Origin: Aurantimonas sp965217685
Lineage (GTDB): Bacteria; Pseudomonadota; Alphaproteobacteria; Rhizobiales; Rhizobiaceae
NCBI GenBank assembly: GCA_965217685.1
Contig: CBDCIZ010000003.1
Location: 3,162,001-3,226,000, forward strand
Reading direction: 5' to 3'
Length of the DNA: 64,000 nt
The translations under genes were made by a program, and so were the position numbers. The notes below the pieces were generated by a model. It had not been told where the DNA came from. It saw nothing but the letters and a program-made list of their open reading frames with translations, and ran no database searches. Positions 44,066-52,596 of the stretch are shown in pieces (positions within the stretch are counted from its first letter, which is position 1; each line of letters opens with the position of its first letter).

Positions 44066-45337
44066 ATGCTTCTCGGCTGCATCGGCGACGATTTCACCGG
44101 CTCTTCGGATCTGGCCAACACGCTGGTCAAGGAGGGCATGCGCACCACCCAATATTGCGGCGTGCCGGACGGGCCGGCTGAGCCCGACGTCGAAGCCGGG
44201 ATCGTGGCGCTGAAGTCGCGAACGATCCCCGCTGCCGAGGCCGTCGCCCTTTCGCTGAAAGCGCTCGACTGGCTGCTTGCGCAAGGGTGCCGGCAGGTCC
44301 TGTTCAAATACTGCTCGACCTTCGATTCGACGCCCGACGGCAATATCGGGCCGGTGATCGAGGCGCTGATGGCGCGGCTGGAGACACCGACCGCGATCGT
44401 CTGCCCGGCCTTTCCGGCTACGGGACGCAGCGTCTATCAGGGCCATCTCTTCGTGAAGGACAAGCTGCTGTCGCAAAGCGGCATGGAGAACCATCCGCTG
44501 ACGCCGATGACCGATCCCGACCTGCGGCGCTGGCTGAAGCGGCAGACGAAGGGGGCGGTCGGCCATGTCGCGGCGGCCACCGTGTTCGACGGCCCGGAGG
44601 CGATCCGTGCCGCGCTCCACGCCGAGACGGCGGCCGGGCGCGGCATCGTCGTCGTCGATGCGATCCGCGACCTCGACCTGCGTGCCATCGGCGCGGCGGC
44701 GAAGGATATGAAGCTGATCACCGGCGGGTCGGGCATCGCCCTCGGACTGCCGGATAATTTTCGCAGCGACGGGCTGATCGAGGCCGGGATTGCGGAGTTC
44801 GCCGGCTCGTCGGGCCCGGCCGTGATCGTTTCCGGCTCCTGCTCCAACATGACGCGCGCCCAGGTGGCGACATACCGCGACGGGCATCCCGTCTTCGACG
44901 TCGAGCCGGACGCGCTGATGTCCGGCGAAACGACGGCGGCGACGGCCCTCGAATGGGCGCTCGACCGGACCGCCGGGGGCGCCGTGCCGCTCGTCTCCTC
45001 CTCGGCCGAGCCGGCCGTCGTCAGGGCGGCGCAGGAGCGCCATGGCCGCGATGCGGTGGCGGGCGCGATCGAGGCGTTCTTCGCTGAACTTGCGCGCGGG
45101 CTCGTCGCCGGCGGCATCACCCGCCTCGTCGTCGCAGGCGGCGAAACCTCGGGCGCCGTCGTCGAGGGACTGGGGCTGACGGCGCTGTCGATCGGCCCCG
45201 AAATCGCGCCCGGCGTTCCGGCGGTGAAGGCCAGCGACCGACCGCTCTGGCTGACGCTGAAATCCGGCAATTTCGGCGACGAGGGATTTTTCGAAAGCGC
45301 CGTCGCGGCGCTCGGGAAAAACCCTCATGATGCCTGA
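44066..45337 (+). CDS. otnK: 3-oxo-tetronate kinase
   Basis: A 423-residue four-carbon acid sugar kinase (DUF1537 family) that phosphorylates 3-oxo-tetronate at O4. The N-terminal motif GCIGDDFTGSSDLAN and KYCSTFDSTPDGNIGPV are typical, as are FPATGRSVYQGHLFV and MENHPLTPMTDP. In the nucleotide domain, VSGSCSNMTRAQV and VAGGETSGAVVEGLGL are diagnostic. It begins a plus-strand set with otnC and otnI in the order of the L-threonate pathway. About 60 bases separate it from otnC. Confidence 0.93.
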   Translation: MLLGCIGDDFTGSSDLANTLVKEGMRTTQYCGVPDGPAEPDVEAGIVALKSRTIPAAEAVALSLKALDWLLAQGCRQVLFKYCSTFDSTPDGNIGPVIEALMARLETPTAIVCPAFPATGRSVYQGHLFVKDKLLSQSGMENHPLTPMTDPDLRRWLKRQTKGAVGHVAAATVFDGPEAIRAALHAETAAGRGIVVVDAIRDLDLRAIGAAAKDMKLITGGSGIALGLPDNFRSDGLIEAGIAEFAGSSGPAVIVSGSCSNMTRAQVATYRDGHPVFDVEPDALMSGETTAATALEWALDRTAGGAVPLVSSSAEPAVVRAAQERHGRDAVAGAIEAFFAELARGLVAGGITRLVVAGGETSGAVVEGLGLTALSIGPEIAPGVPAVKASDRPLWLTLKSGNFGDEGFFESAVAALGKNPHDA

Positions 45338-45397
45338 CATCGATCGATCGAGAGCGCCGGATCGTCGATGCGACGACAGCTTGGGCAGGATTCGCAG

Positions 45398-46045
45398 ATG
45401 ACCGAGGAAAACCACCTGCGCGAGGCGATCTGCGCCATGGCGCGTTCGCTCTTCGACCGAGGCCTCACCCACGGCTCGACCGGCAACATCTCCGCGCGCA
45501 CCGACGATGGCGGCCTCATCGTGACGCCGACCGGCTCGTCCTTCGGACGCCTCGACCCGGCGCGGCTCAGCCGGTTTTCGGCCGAAGGCGCGTTTCTGTC
45601 CGGCGACAAGCCGACCAAGGAGGTGCCGCTGCACACGGCCTTCTACGAGACAAGGCGCTCGGCCGGCGCCGTGGTGCATCTGCATTCCTGCCATTCGGTG
45701 GCGCTTTCCATGCTGCCGGGCGTCGATCCCGACGATATGCTGCCGGCGCTGACGCCCTATGCGATCATGCAGCTTGGCCGGGTGAAGCTCCTCCCTGTCA
45801 TGCTGCCCGGCGACGCGGCGATCGGCGCGGCGATCAAGGGCCTTGCGGGAAAACGCTCGGCGGTGATGCTCGCCAACCACGGACCGGTGGTCGCCGGCAA
45901 GGATCTGGCCGCCGCCGTCGACGCCATCGAGGAGCTGGAGGCGACGGCGAAGCTGGCGCTTCTGACGCGCGGCCTCGACCCCGTCGGGCTGAACCCCGAG
46001 CAGGTGAGGGACGTGGTGACGACATTCGACGTGGAGTGGACTTGA
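45398..46045 (+). CDS. otnC: 3-oxo-tetronate 4-phosphate decarboxylase
   Basis: A 215-residue class II aldolase/adducin-family enzyme that decarboxylates 3-oxo-tetronate 4-phosphate to dihydroxyacetone phosphate. The motif GLTHGSTGNISAR, the acidic catalytic residue in KPTKEVPLHTAFYE and the zinc ligands VVHLHSCHSVALS plus LANHGPVVAG are all present. The ATG at 45398 (MTEENHLRE) fits family length; an ATG at 45368 is also in frame. Its stop overlaps the otnI start (TGATG), indicating coupled translation. Confidence 0.92.
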   Translation: MTEENHLREAICAMARSLFDRGLTHGSTGNISARTDDGGLIVTPTGSSFGRLDPARLSRFSAEGAFLSGDKPTKEVPLHTAFYETRRSAGAVVHLHSCHSVALSMLPGVDPDDMLPALTPYAIMQLGRVKLLPVMLPGDAAIGAAIKGLAGKRSAVMLANHGPVVAGKDLAAAVDAIEELEATAKLALLTRGLDPVGLNPEQVRDVVTTFDVEWT

Positions 46046-46827
46046 TGCTGCGCTTTTCGGCCAATCTCGGCTTTCTCTGGACCGAGCTTGCGCTCCCCGA
46101 CGCCATAAGGCGGGCCAAGGCGGCCGGCTTCGACGCCGTCGAGTGTCACTGGCCCTATGCGGTCGCCGCGGCCGAAGTGAAGGCGGCGCTCGACGAGACC
46201 GGCCTGCCGATGGTCGGGCTGAACACGCGCCGGGGCCGAAGCCATGGCGGGAACCCCGTCGACAACGGCCTATCCGCCATTCCCGGCCGCGAGGCCGAGG
46301 CCAGGGCCGCCATCGACGAGGCCTTCGAATACGGTGCGAAGATCGGCGCGGGCAAGGTCCACGTCATGGCCGGCAAGGCTTTTGGCATCGAGGGCGCGGC
46401 CGAGACCTTCGCCGCCAACCTCGCCTACGCCTGCGACGTTGCCGCCCGCCACGGCATGGGCGTCCTGATCGAGCCGCTCAACCACCGCGACGCGCCGGAC
46501 TATTTTCTCATCGGGCTGAAGAGGACCGCCGAGATTGTCGCCCGCGTCGCGCGGCCGGAGCTGTCGATCATGTTCGACTGCTACCACCTGCAGATCACCG
46601 GCGGCGATCTTATCGAAAATTTCAAGGCGCACCGCGGCACGATCGGCCACGTCCAGATCGCCGCCGTCCCGTCGCGCGCCGAGCCCGACGACGGCGAAAT
46701 CGCCTACGACCGCCTGCTGCCGATGCTGGAGGAGGCGGGATATGACGGGTTCGTCGGGGCGGAGTACAAGCCGGCAACGACGACGGATGCGGGGCTGGGG
46801 TGGCTGGCGGCGATGCGGGCTGGGTGA
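46045..46827 (+). CDS. otnI: 2-oxo-tetronate isomerase (hydroxypyruvate-isomerase family)
   Basis: A 260-residue TIM-barrel isomerase that converts 2-oxo-tetronate to 3-oxo-tetronate. It starts MLRFSANLGFLWTELALPDAIRRAKAAGFDAVECHWPY, with further family blocks NTRRGRSHGGNPVDNGLSA, VHVMAGKAFG, LIEPLNHRDAPDYFL and MFDCYHLQITGGDL, which carry the metal-binding Glu, Asp and His. Hydroxypyruvate isomerase (Hyi) is the alternative, but linkage with otnK and otnC decides for OtnI. It is the last plus-strand pathway gene; AT-rich foreign DNA begins shortly after its stop. Confidence 0.92.
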   Translation: MLRFSANLGFLWTELALPDAIRRAKAAGFDAVECHWPYAVAAAEVKAALDETGLPMVGLNTRRGRSHGGNPVDNGLSAIPGREAEARAAIDEAFEYGAKIGAGKVHVMAGKAFGIEGAAETFAANLAYACDVAARHGMGVLIEPLNHRDAPDYFLIGLKRTAEIVARVARPELSIMFDCYHLQITGGDLIENFKAHRGTIGHVQIAAVPSRAEPDDGEIAYDRLLPMLEEAGYDGFVGAEYKPATTTDAGLGWLAAMRAG

Positions 46828-47043
46828 GGATGGAGGACTGAGCTTGGCGCAGGCAAAGGTTAGTGTCTCCGGCGCGACTGCAAACGCGGCATGTGTAGCC
46901 AATGCCGACGCCTGCCGCGTGTTTCGTACCGCTCACACTCGGTCAGAGGGCTTGGATGTGAAACAGAATACATTAATTCTGTTTCAGATCTGAAGCTCGC
47001 GTCAAGAGTGCAACCTACATTCGGCGGTGAAATGATCGAAAAA

Positions 47044-47502
47044 TTAATTACGCCTCAAGCGAATTCCACTCCAAATCGCACCTGCTGCGATGAGAAAATT
47101 AGCTAAATACATCAATAACGTAGTAGAAAAGTAGCTTCTGACAGTCCTGTGCAATGTGGTGCGACCTGAAGGAAATGCATAGCACTCCCACCATTCGCCA
47201 CGCCAAAATGAAAAAACAGCCTGATCCGCTTCCATTTTAAGAAATGATGGATTGCAATCCACCGGCATTGTGCTTAAGGATGACCAAAATAGAGTATCAT
47301 GCACCAAATATTTTGACTTCTGCAGAGAATCTGCTGTTGGCAATTGGCCGTTGACCCGATAAAATTTCGCAATATTTTCGAGTTGAGCGTAGTATTTTTG
47401 ATTTTCTGTGGCTTGGCGCATTAGCATCAGCGGCAATACCAATGCTATCATCGCGAACCAGCCACCGATCAGTAAAAAGAGCCAAGAAGCAGCAATTCTC
47501 AT
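47044..47502 (-). CDS. Orphan membrane protein in an AT-rich patch
   Basis: A 152-residue protein with no recognised family. It has an N-terminal membrane segment (AASWLFLLIGGWFAMIALVLPLML), an extracytoplasmic-looking middle of about 80 residues with two Cys and several Trp (FWRGEWWECYAFPSG), and a C-terminal segment (LLMYLANFLIAAGAIWSGI). The ATG at 47502 has GGGAG nine bases upstream; the frame also opens at 47541. Two 60-base stretches that I counted here are 42% and 38% GC, far below the surrounding genes. It is probably acquired DNA next to the IS110 element. Function unknown. Confidence 0.6.
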   Translation of the reverse strand: MRIAASWLFLLIGGWFAMIALVLPLMLMRQATENQKYYAQLENIAKFYRVNGQLPTADSLQKSKYLVHDTLFWSSLSTMPVDCNPSFLKMEADQAVFSFWRGEWWECYAFPSGRTTLHRTVRSYFSTTLLMYLANFLIAAGAIWSGIRLRRN

Positions 47503-47740
47503 GCGTTGATACTCCCACCCGATTCGGCAAACGTAACGCAAACATCGAATGGCTTCTACTCAACGGTAGGCGGACAAAACTAAAACATAATTACGCATTC
47601 TTCTCTATTCGGCGTTCTGATTTCAAGCGCTTTCGAGCATTTCCCCGTCACCGGCGTTTGACGTCTTTCGCGGGTCCCTGCTTCTCTTCGGGATCGGCCG
47701 ATAGGCCCTCCCATGATGGGATCAGCAGAACGAGGCGGCT

Positions 47741-49063
47741 CCATCTGTTTCGCGTCCTGATCGCGTGGTGCGATCGGAACAAGAATTGTCGCGAGCTCGT
47801 CTCATCCGTCGTCCCGCGAAGGACGTCTTTCCGCCGACAGCGGAACTGGTTTGAGACCCTTGGGTCCCGATCTGATCTCGACTTCCTGCGAGAGTTGTCA
47901 GGCCGCTGCAGGAATGCCGTCGTTCCTGGTCCATCTAAATTCCGTGCCGTCGCTCCACATGCGGTGCATGATCACCGCCAGCCGCCGTGCCAGCGCGACG
48001 ATGGCCTTCTGGCGTCCACGACGTCTGGCGACATTCATCGCCCAGGCTTTCAGCCAGGACCATCTCTTCACCCGGCTTAACATGACCTGCGCCGCCTCGT
48101 AGAGCAGGGCTCGCATCATTGCGTCCCCGCAAAGGGAGACGCGACCGACGCGAAGGCTCTCGCCTGATTGATGAAGCCTCGGCGTCAGCCCCAGTGCCGG
48201 GCCGACGGCGCGTGAGTTGGCAAAGCGTGCCGGGACATCGATCGTGCTGGTAAACGCGAGCGAGGTGACGGGACCGACGCCGGGGATCGTCATCAATCGA
48301 CGGCAGACTTCGTCGTCTCGCACAATCGACAGCAGCTTGCGATGAAGGTCCGTGAACGTCTCGCGTAGTTTCTGCCGTGCCGCGAGCAACGGCTCCATGA
48401 TCTCGCCGAGTTCAGGCATATCGTCGACAAGTTCGCGGATGCGTGCGTTGAAACCGGCCGTCCCGACAATGCCGACCTTGAGCCCGAAGTTGCGCAGGAG
48501 GCCGCGGATGTCGTTTTCGATGGCGATCGCCTTTTCCTGCAGGAGTTTGCGGGCGGTCAGAAGCGCCCGGCGCCGCTGGCTCGTCAGCGTCTTGACGTGC
48601 ACCGGCCGGAACAGATTGACCCGCATCATCTGCGCGATGCCGCGAGCGTCGTTGCGGTCGCTCTTGTTCACCTGCGCTTTCAGGAACGCTTTCGCATGGC
48701 GGGTCTCGATGCAGATCGCCGGCAGGCCGGCTTCGGCCAAGCCGCTGAACAGCCATTGCGACAAGGGGCCGGCTTCAAGGCCGATCCGATCGAGCCGCCA
48801 TGCGGGATCCTTCAGCGCACGAGCGAGATCATCCGGGTGGCTGAAGACCTTCATCTCCCGGCAGACCGCACCGGTGTCGTCAACGATACAAACCGACGTC
48901 TCTTTCATCGAGACATCCAATCCAGCATAGTGCCTCATGCTGCGCTTCCTTTCTGATGCTTGTGGCTGTTCGCACAGACCACGTTCTATCATCAGCTCGA
49001 AGCGCAGCACCTTGGGGACCCCGTTTCCAGGAATGGGCGCAAGCCGAATACCCCATCTGTTTC
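47741..49063 (-). mobile_element. IS110-family insertion element (proposed ends)
   Basis: The element holds one transposase gene. The ends are inferred from an 11-bp direct repeat, CCATCTGTTTC, at 47741-47751 and 49053-49063, which gives about 1.3 kb, the normal size for the family. The repeat contains a CT, as in the core dinucleotide of IS621. A perfect hairpin GATCGC-GTGGT-GCGATC (47759-47775) lies just inside the 47741 end. IS110 elements lack terminal inverted repeats, so the ends need confirmation. Confidence 0.65.
47898..48938 (-). CDS. IS110-family transposase (DEDD recombinase)
   Basis: A 346-residue recombinase. The N-terminal RuvC-like DEDD domain starts RHYAGLDVSMKETSVCIVDD, with the first catalytic Asp at residue 7; GLEAGPLSQWLF carries the Glu and NKSDRNDARGIAQMMR the further Asp residues. 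The C-terminal transposase_20 domain has LMTIPGVGPVTSLAFTSTI, ALGLTPRLHQSGES and the conserved Ser region VSLCGDAMMRALLYEAA. The ATG at 48938 is the family start. The frame is complete, so the enzyme may be active. About 120 bases of non-coding DNA precede it inside the element; IS110-group elements can encode a guide (bridge) RNA there. Confidence 0.93.
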   Translation of the reverse strand: MRHYAGLDVSMKETSVCIVDDTGAVCREMKVFSHPDDLARALKDPAWRLDRIGLEAGPLSQWLFSGLAEAGLPAICIETRHAKAFLKAQVNKSDRNDARGIAQMMRVNLFRPVHVKTLTSQRRRALLTARKLLQEKAIAIENDIRGLLRNFGLKVGIVGTAGFNARIRELVDDMPELGEIMEPLLAARQKLRETFTDLHRKLLSIVRDDEVCRRLMTIPGVGPVTSLAFTSTIDVPARFANSRAVGPALGLTPRLHQSGESLRVGRVSLCGDAMMRALLYEAAQVMLSRVKRWSWLKAWAMNVARRRGRQKAIVALARRLAVIMHRMWSDGTEFRWTRNDGIPAAA

Positions 49064-49096
49064 AACGCCCGGACCATTCCAACTTTCACTACGCCC

Positions 49097-49975
49097 TCAA
49101 GGCAACTCGATCCCCGGAAATACCTTGATGACCGCCGCGTCGTCCTCGCCTCCATGGCCCGCGCCGCTGGCGGTGGCGAACATCGCATACGCGGTCGTTG
49201 CCAGCGGCAGGGGGAATTTGAGGGCGAGGCCGGTTTCGGTCACGAGGCCGAGATCCTTGACGAAGATGTCGACGGTCGAGTGGGGCGTGTAGTCGCCCTC
49301 GACCACGTGCTTCATGCGGTTTTCGAACATCCATGAATTGCCGGCGGCGTGGGTGACGACGTCGTACATGGTGTCGAGCGGGATGCCGGCCTTGGCGGCC
49401 AGTGCCATCGCCTCGGCGCCGGCGGCGATGTGGACGCCGGCCAGAAGCTGGTGGATGATCTTGACGGCCGCGCCGTCGCCGATCGTTTCGGAGATGCGAT
49501 AGACGTTCCCCGCGACGGCATCGAGGACGGGCTGCAACGCGTCGAAGGCTTGCGGCGAACCCGCCGCCATGACCGTCATCTCGCCCGCCGCGGCCTTGAC
49601 CGAGCCGCCCGAGACGGGTGCGTCGAGCATGATGTGGCCGGCCTCGGTGATCGCCTCGCCCAGTGCTTTGGCATCGGCGACCGAGATCGTCGCGCAGACC
49701 ATGATCGGCGTGCCGGGCCTCAGGTGCCGGACGATGCCGGTGCCGCCGAAGAGCGCCGAGCGGACCTGCGCCGCGTCGACCGTCAGGACGAGGACCGCCT
49801 CGGCGGGGGCCGAAAAGCCCGAGGCGTCGGGCCCGGCTTCCGCGCCGCCGGCATCGAGGATTTCCCGGCAGGCCACATCGCGCGGATCGAGCCCAAGGAC
49901 GGCGTGGCCGGCCTTCACCAGGGATTTTGCCGCACCCATGCCCATGGAGCCGAGACCGATCACCGCTACGCGCAT
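49097..49975 (-). CDS. ltnD: L-threonate dehydrogenase
   Basis: A 292-residue beta-hydroxyacid dehydrogenase that oxidises L-threonate to 2-oxo-tetronate with NAD+. The Rossmann motif GLGSMGMGAA is at residues 7-16, the substrate motif is LDAPVSGGSVKAAAGEM, and the catalytic Lys is Lys172 in GAAVKIIHQLL. The segments AAGNSWMFENRMKHVVEGDYTPHSTVDIFVKDLGLV are typical of LtnD rather than hydroxyisobutyrate or tartronate-semialdehyde dehydrogenases. The ATG at 49975 has AGGAAGG upstream. It faces otnK-otnC-otnI across the foreign DNA, and its stop lies about 34 bases from the proposed IS110 end. Confidence 0.9.
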   Translation of the reverse strand: MRVAVIGLGSMGMGAAKSLVKAGHAVLGLDPRDVACREILDAGGAEAGPDASGFSAPAEAVLVLTVDAAQVRSALFGGTGIVRHLRPGTPIMVCATISVADAKALGEAITEAGHIMLDAPVSGGSVKAAAGEMTVMAAGSPQAFDALQPVLDAVAGNVYRISETIGDGAAVKIIHQLLAGVHIAAGAEAMALAAKAGIPLDTMYDVVTHAAGNSWMFENRMKHVVEGDYTPHSTVDIFVKDLGLVTETGLALKFPLPLATTAYAMFATASGAGHGGEDDAAVIKVFPGIELP

Positions 49976-50135
49976 GCCATGCCCTTCCTGGAAGCCAAAA
50001 ACCGTATTGTGCGTTTTAGCACGGACGAGCGTGTTTCGCGCGACGGGGGCGTGGCGAAATCTCCAGGATCGGCGCCGGGGGGGCTTGGCCGGGGGGTGGC
50101 TGGGCACTTGTCGGGCCGGTGCCTTGCCGGAGCGG

Positions 50136-50924
50136 TCAGGCGTTGCCGCCAAGCCGGGCTGCGACGTCCGTCAGATAGGGGTTCTGCGCGCGGCTCGTCG
50201 CGAAGGCGGCCGGTTCGAGATCGGCGACGAGCAGCGCCGGTTCGCTCTCGCCTGCGGCGGCCAGACGGCTGCCGTCGGGTGCCGCGCACACCGAACAGCC
50301 CTGATAGGCAAAGCGTGAATCGGCGCCGCAATGGTCGGCATAGACGACGAAGAGCTGGTTCTCGAAGGCGCGGACCGGCACGAGGCGCTCGGCGATGAAG
50401 CGCGCGGCGTCGCTTCGCGGAAGCGCCGTCGGCACCAGGATCGCCTGCGCGCCGGCCATCGCGAGCTCGCGGCACAGTTCGGGAAACTCGACGTCGAAGC
50501 AGACGAGGAGACCGCATCTGACCCCCGCGATCGTCACGAGCGGGGCGGGGGCGTTGCCGGGGACGAACAGCGCCTTCTCGTAGTCGCCGTAGAGCATGCG
50601 CTTGGCGTAGACGACCGGTGTCTCGCCCGGCGACAGCAGGGCGGCCGCGTTGAGAAGGCCCGCCTCGGAGCAGATGGCGAGGCCGAGGACGAGGGCGATG
50701 CCAAGGCGGTCGATGCGCTCCTGCCAGGGCGCTAGGGCAAAGGCCGCGGTCTCGGCGGCGCCGGCAATGGCCTCGCCAGCGCCGTAGCCGGTGACCGCAA
50801 GTTCGGGGCAGACGAGGACGTCGCATCCTTGCGCAGCCGCATCCGCGAGCCCCTGCCGGATCAGCGCCCGGCGTGCCGCCGGATCGGTGACGGCGGCGTC
50901 CATCTGGAGCGCGGCGGCTCTCAT
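50136..50924 (-). CDS. Carbon-nitrogen hydrolase (nitrilase superfamily amidase)
   Basis: A 262-residue amidase. The catalytic triad is visible: Glu41 (CPELAVTGYG), Lys108 (YAKRMLYGDYEK) and Cys142 (LLVCFDVEFPE). Members hydrolyse amides, ureido groups or nitriles. In this operon it could act on an amide such as 4-guanidinobutyramide, or deaminate a carbamoyl compound. It is shorter than typical N-carbamoyl-D-amino-acid hydrolases (about 304 residues). The start overlaps the stop of the upstream permease (ATGA), so it belongs to the ABC-agmatinase operon. Confidence 0.88.
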   Translation of the reverse strand: MRAAALQMDAAVTDPAARRALIRQGLADAAAQGCDVLVCPELAVTGYGAGEAIAGAAETAAFALAPWQERIDRLGIALVLGLAICSEAGLLNAAALLSPGETPVVYAKRMLYGDYEKALFVPGNAPAPLVTIAGVRCGLLVCFDVEFPELCRELAMAGAQAILVPTALPRSDAARFIAERLVPVRAFENQLFVVYADHCGADSRFAYQGCSVCAAPDGSRLAAAGESEPALLVADLEPAAFATSRAQNPYLTDVAARLGGNA

Positions 50925-51727
50925 GTCTCGTCCCTGGCCGACCAGGCGCCGAGCAGCTTCGGCAGGTCGCCGAACCAGGCGACGAGGCCGAAGACGAGGA
51001 CGGCGACCGAAACGAACAGGATCGAGATCGCCGCCATGGTTGGCGTGTAGCCATAGCGCAGGGCATTGAAAATCTTGATGGGCACCGTCTCCAGGGTGAA
51101 CCCGACGGTCATGTAGGCGACGATGTATTCGTTGAGCGACAGGACGAAGGCGAAGGCGAAGCCCGAGACGAGATAGGGCAGGATCATCGGCAGGACGATC
51201 GTCGACAGGATCTTCGCGTCGTTCGCCCCCATGGTCCGGGCCGCTTCCGTGACCTCGCGGTCGATGGCGGAAAAGCCCAGTGAAAGAGTGACCAGCGGCA
51301 GGCTGGTGAAGAAGATCGCGTGCGAGACGACGACGCTGTACCAGGCGCCATAGGCGCCGAAGGTCGCCCAGAAGCTCAAGGCCCCCAGCGCGGTGATCAC
51401 CGGCGGCAGCACGAAGGGCGAGACGCCGAGGGTCTGGACGATGCGGCCGAAGATCGTCGTCTTTCGCCACAGCGCGTAGGCGATCGGCAGGGCGATGAGA
51501 ACGGCAAGGCTGGCGGCGGCAAGCGCGATCAGCACCGAGGTCGTCAGGGCGCCGCGCCAGCTCTCGTCGGTGAAGATCTGGCCGTACCAGGCGAGCGAGA
51601 ATCCTTCCGGCGGGAAGGTCAGGCTGCGCTTTTCGTTGACCGAGACGCCGGCGATGACGACGAGCGGCGCGGCCATGAAGAGGGCGATCAGCGCGAAGAA
51701 CAGGCGCGGGAGGAGGCGGGCGGTCAT
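50921..51727 (-). CDS. ABC transporter permease, PotC-like (second system)
   Basis: A 268-residue permease with six membrane segments (LPRLFFALIALFMAAPLVVIAGVSV to ISILFVSVAVLVFGLVAWF). The EAA loop is EAARTMGANDAKILSTIVLPMI. SFVNEKR-type sequence after the first helix (VSVNEKRSLTFPPEGFSLAWY) is common in polyamine-type importers. Both ends overlap neighbours by 4 bases, linking it to the other permease and to the amidase. Probably imports a cationic amine or guanidino compound, by context. Confidence 0.9.
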   Translation of the reverse strand: MTARLLPRLFFALIALFMAAPLVVIAGVSVNEKRSLTFPPEGFSLAWYGQIFTDESWRGALTTSVLIALAAASLAVLIALPIAYALWRKTTIFGRIVQTLGVSPFVLPPVITALGALSFWATFGAYGAWYSVVVSHAIFFTSLPLVTLSLGFSAIDREVTEAARTMGANDAKILSTIVLPMILPYLVSGFAFAFVLSLNEYIVAYMTVGFTLETVPIKIFNALRYGYTPTMAAISILFVSVAVLVFGLVAWFGDLPKLLGAWSARDET

Positions 51728-52596
51728 GCGCGTACTCCGGTCCTGTCTCCGCGCCCGCCGAGCGCCGTGGTGATCAGGACGAGGATCAGGCTCGCCCCGA
51801 CCAGAAACACCGCCATCGCCGCGGCGAACGGCATGTTCGACTGGTAGATCGCCTGGTCGGTGATCAGCACGGACAGCGTCCAGTGCTCGGGGCGGCCGAG
51901 AAGCTGTGGCAGGAGATAGGCGCCGAGCGCGAAGACGAAGACGATGATGAAGGTCGCCACCAGCGCGTTGCGAAGGCTCGGCAGGATGACGGTGAAGAAG
52001 GCCCTGACCGGCGAGGCGCCGAGCGTGCGCGCGGCCTCCGGCAGCGACGGATCGAGCCGCGAGAAGGCCGGGAACAGGACGAGGATGGAATAGGGGAAGG
52101 CCTGATAGACCATGCCGGCCAGCACCGCGAAGAATCCGGGGGTCCAGGCGTCCGGCTTGTCCATCAGGCCGATCGCGACGAAGAGGTTGGAGACGCCCGC
52201 CGTGCGGCTGAGCAGCGTCGACCAGGCAAAGCCGATGATGACCTCCGACAGCGACAGGACGGCCAGAAGGGCGACGAGCCACGGCACCTGGCGCCGCCGG
52301 GAGAGGCGCGTCAGGAGATAGGTGAAGGGCGCGCCGACCGACACGCAGATCGCCGAGACGAGCGCCGACAGGCCGACCGAGAAGGCGAGGATGTCGGCGA
52401 AGAACCAGCTCAGGAAGCGCGCGTAATTGGCCCCCGTCAGCACGGGTTCGTAAAAGCCGCTCTGGACGCGGGTGAACAGCGACACCGCGATCATCAGGCC
52501 GAAGGGCACGACGAAGAACCCCGTCAGCATCACCGCCGGAAACAAAAGCGCGGCCTGGCCGGCGTTTTTCGTCTGCGGGGAGGCGGCCGCGGTCAA
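51724..52596 (-). CDS. ABC transporter permease, PotB-like (second system)
   Basis: A 290-residue permease. Membrane segments run from ALLFPAVMLTGFFVVPFGLMIAVSL to ALVLIVLITTAL-like ILVLITTALGG. The EAA loop is EAARTLGASPVRAFFTVILPSL. The start appears to be TTG at 52596, nested in the ATPase stop (AATTGA) and preceded by GAGGGAG at a good distance; no nearby ATG is in frame. Such overlap suggests coupled synthesis of the transporter subunits. Confidence 0.9.
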   Translation of the reverse strand: MTAAASPQTKNAGQAALLFPAVMLTGFFVVPFGLMIAVSLFTRVQSGFYEPVLTGANYARFLSWFFADILAFSVGLSALVSAICVSVGAPFTYLLTRLSRRRQVPWLVALLAVLSLSEVIIGFAWSTLLSRTAGVSNLFVAIGLMDKPDAWTPGFFAVLAGMVYQAFPYSILVLFPAFSRLDPSLPEAARTLGASPVRAFFTVILPSLRNALVATFIIVFVFALGAYLLPQLLGRPEHWTLSVLITDQAIYQSNMPFAAAMAVFLVGASLILVLITTALGGRGDRTGVRA

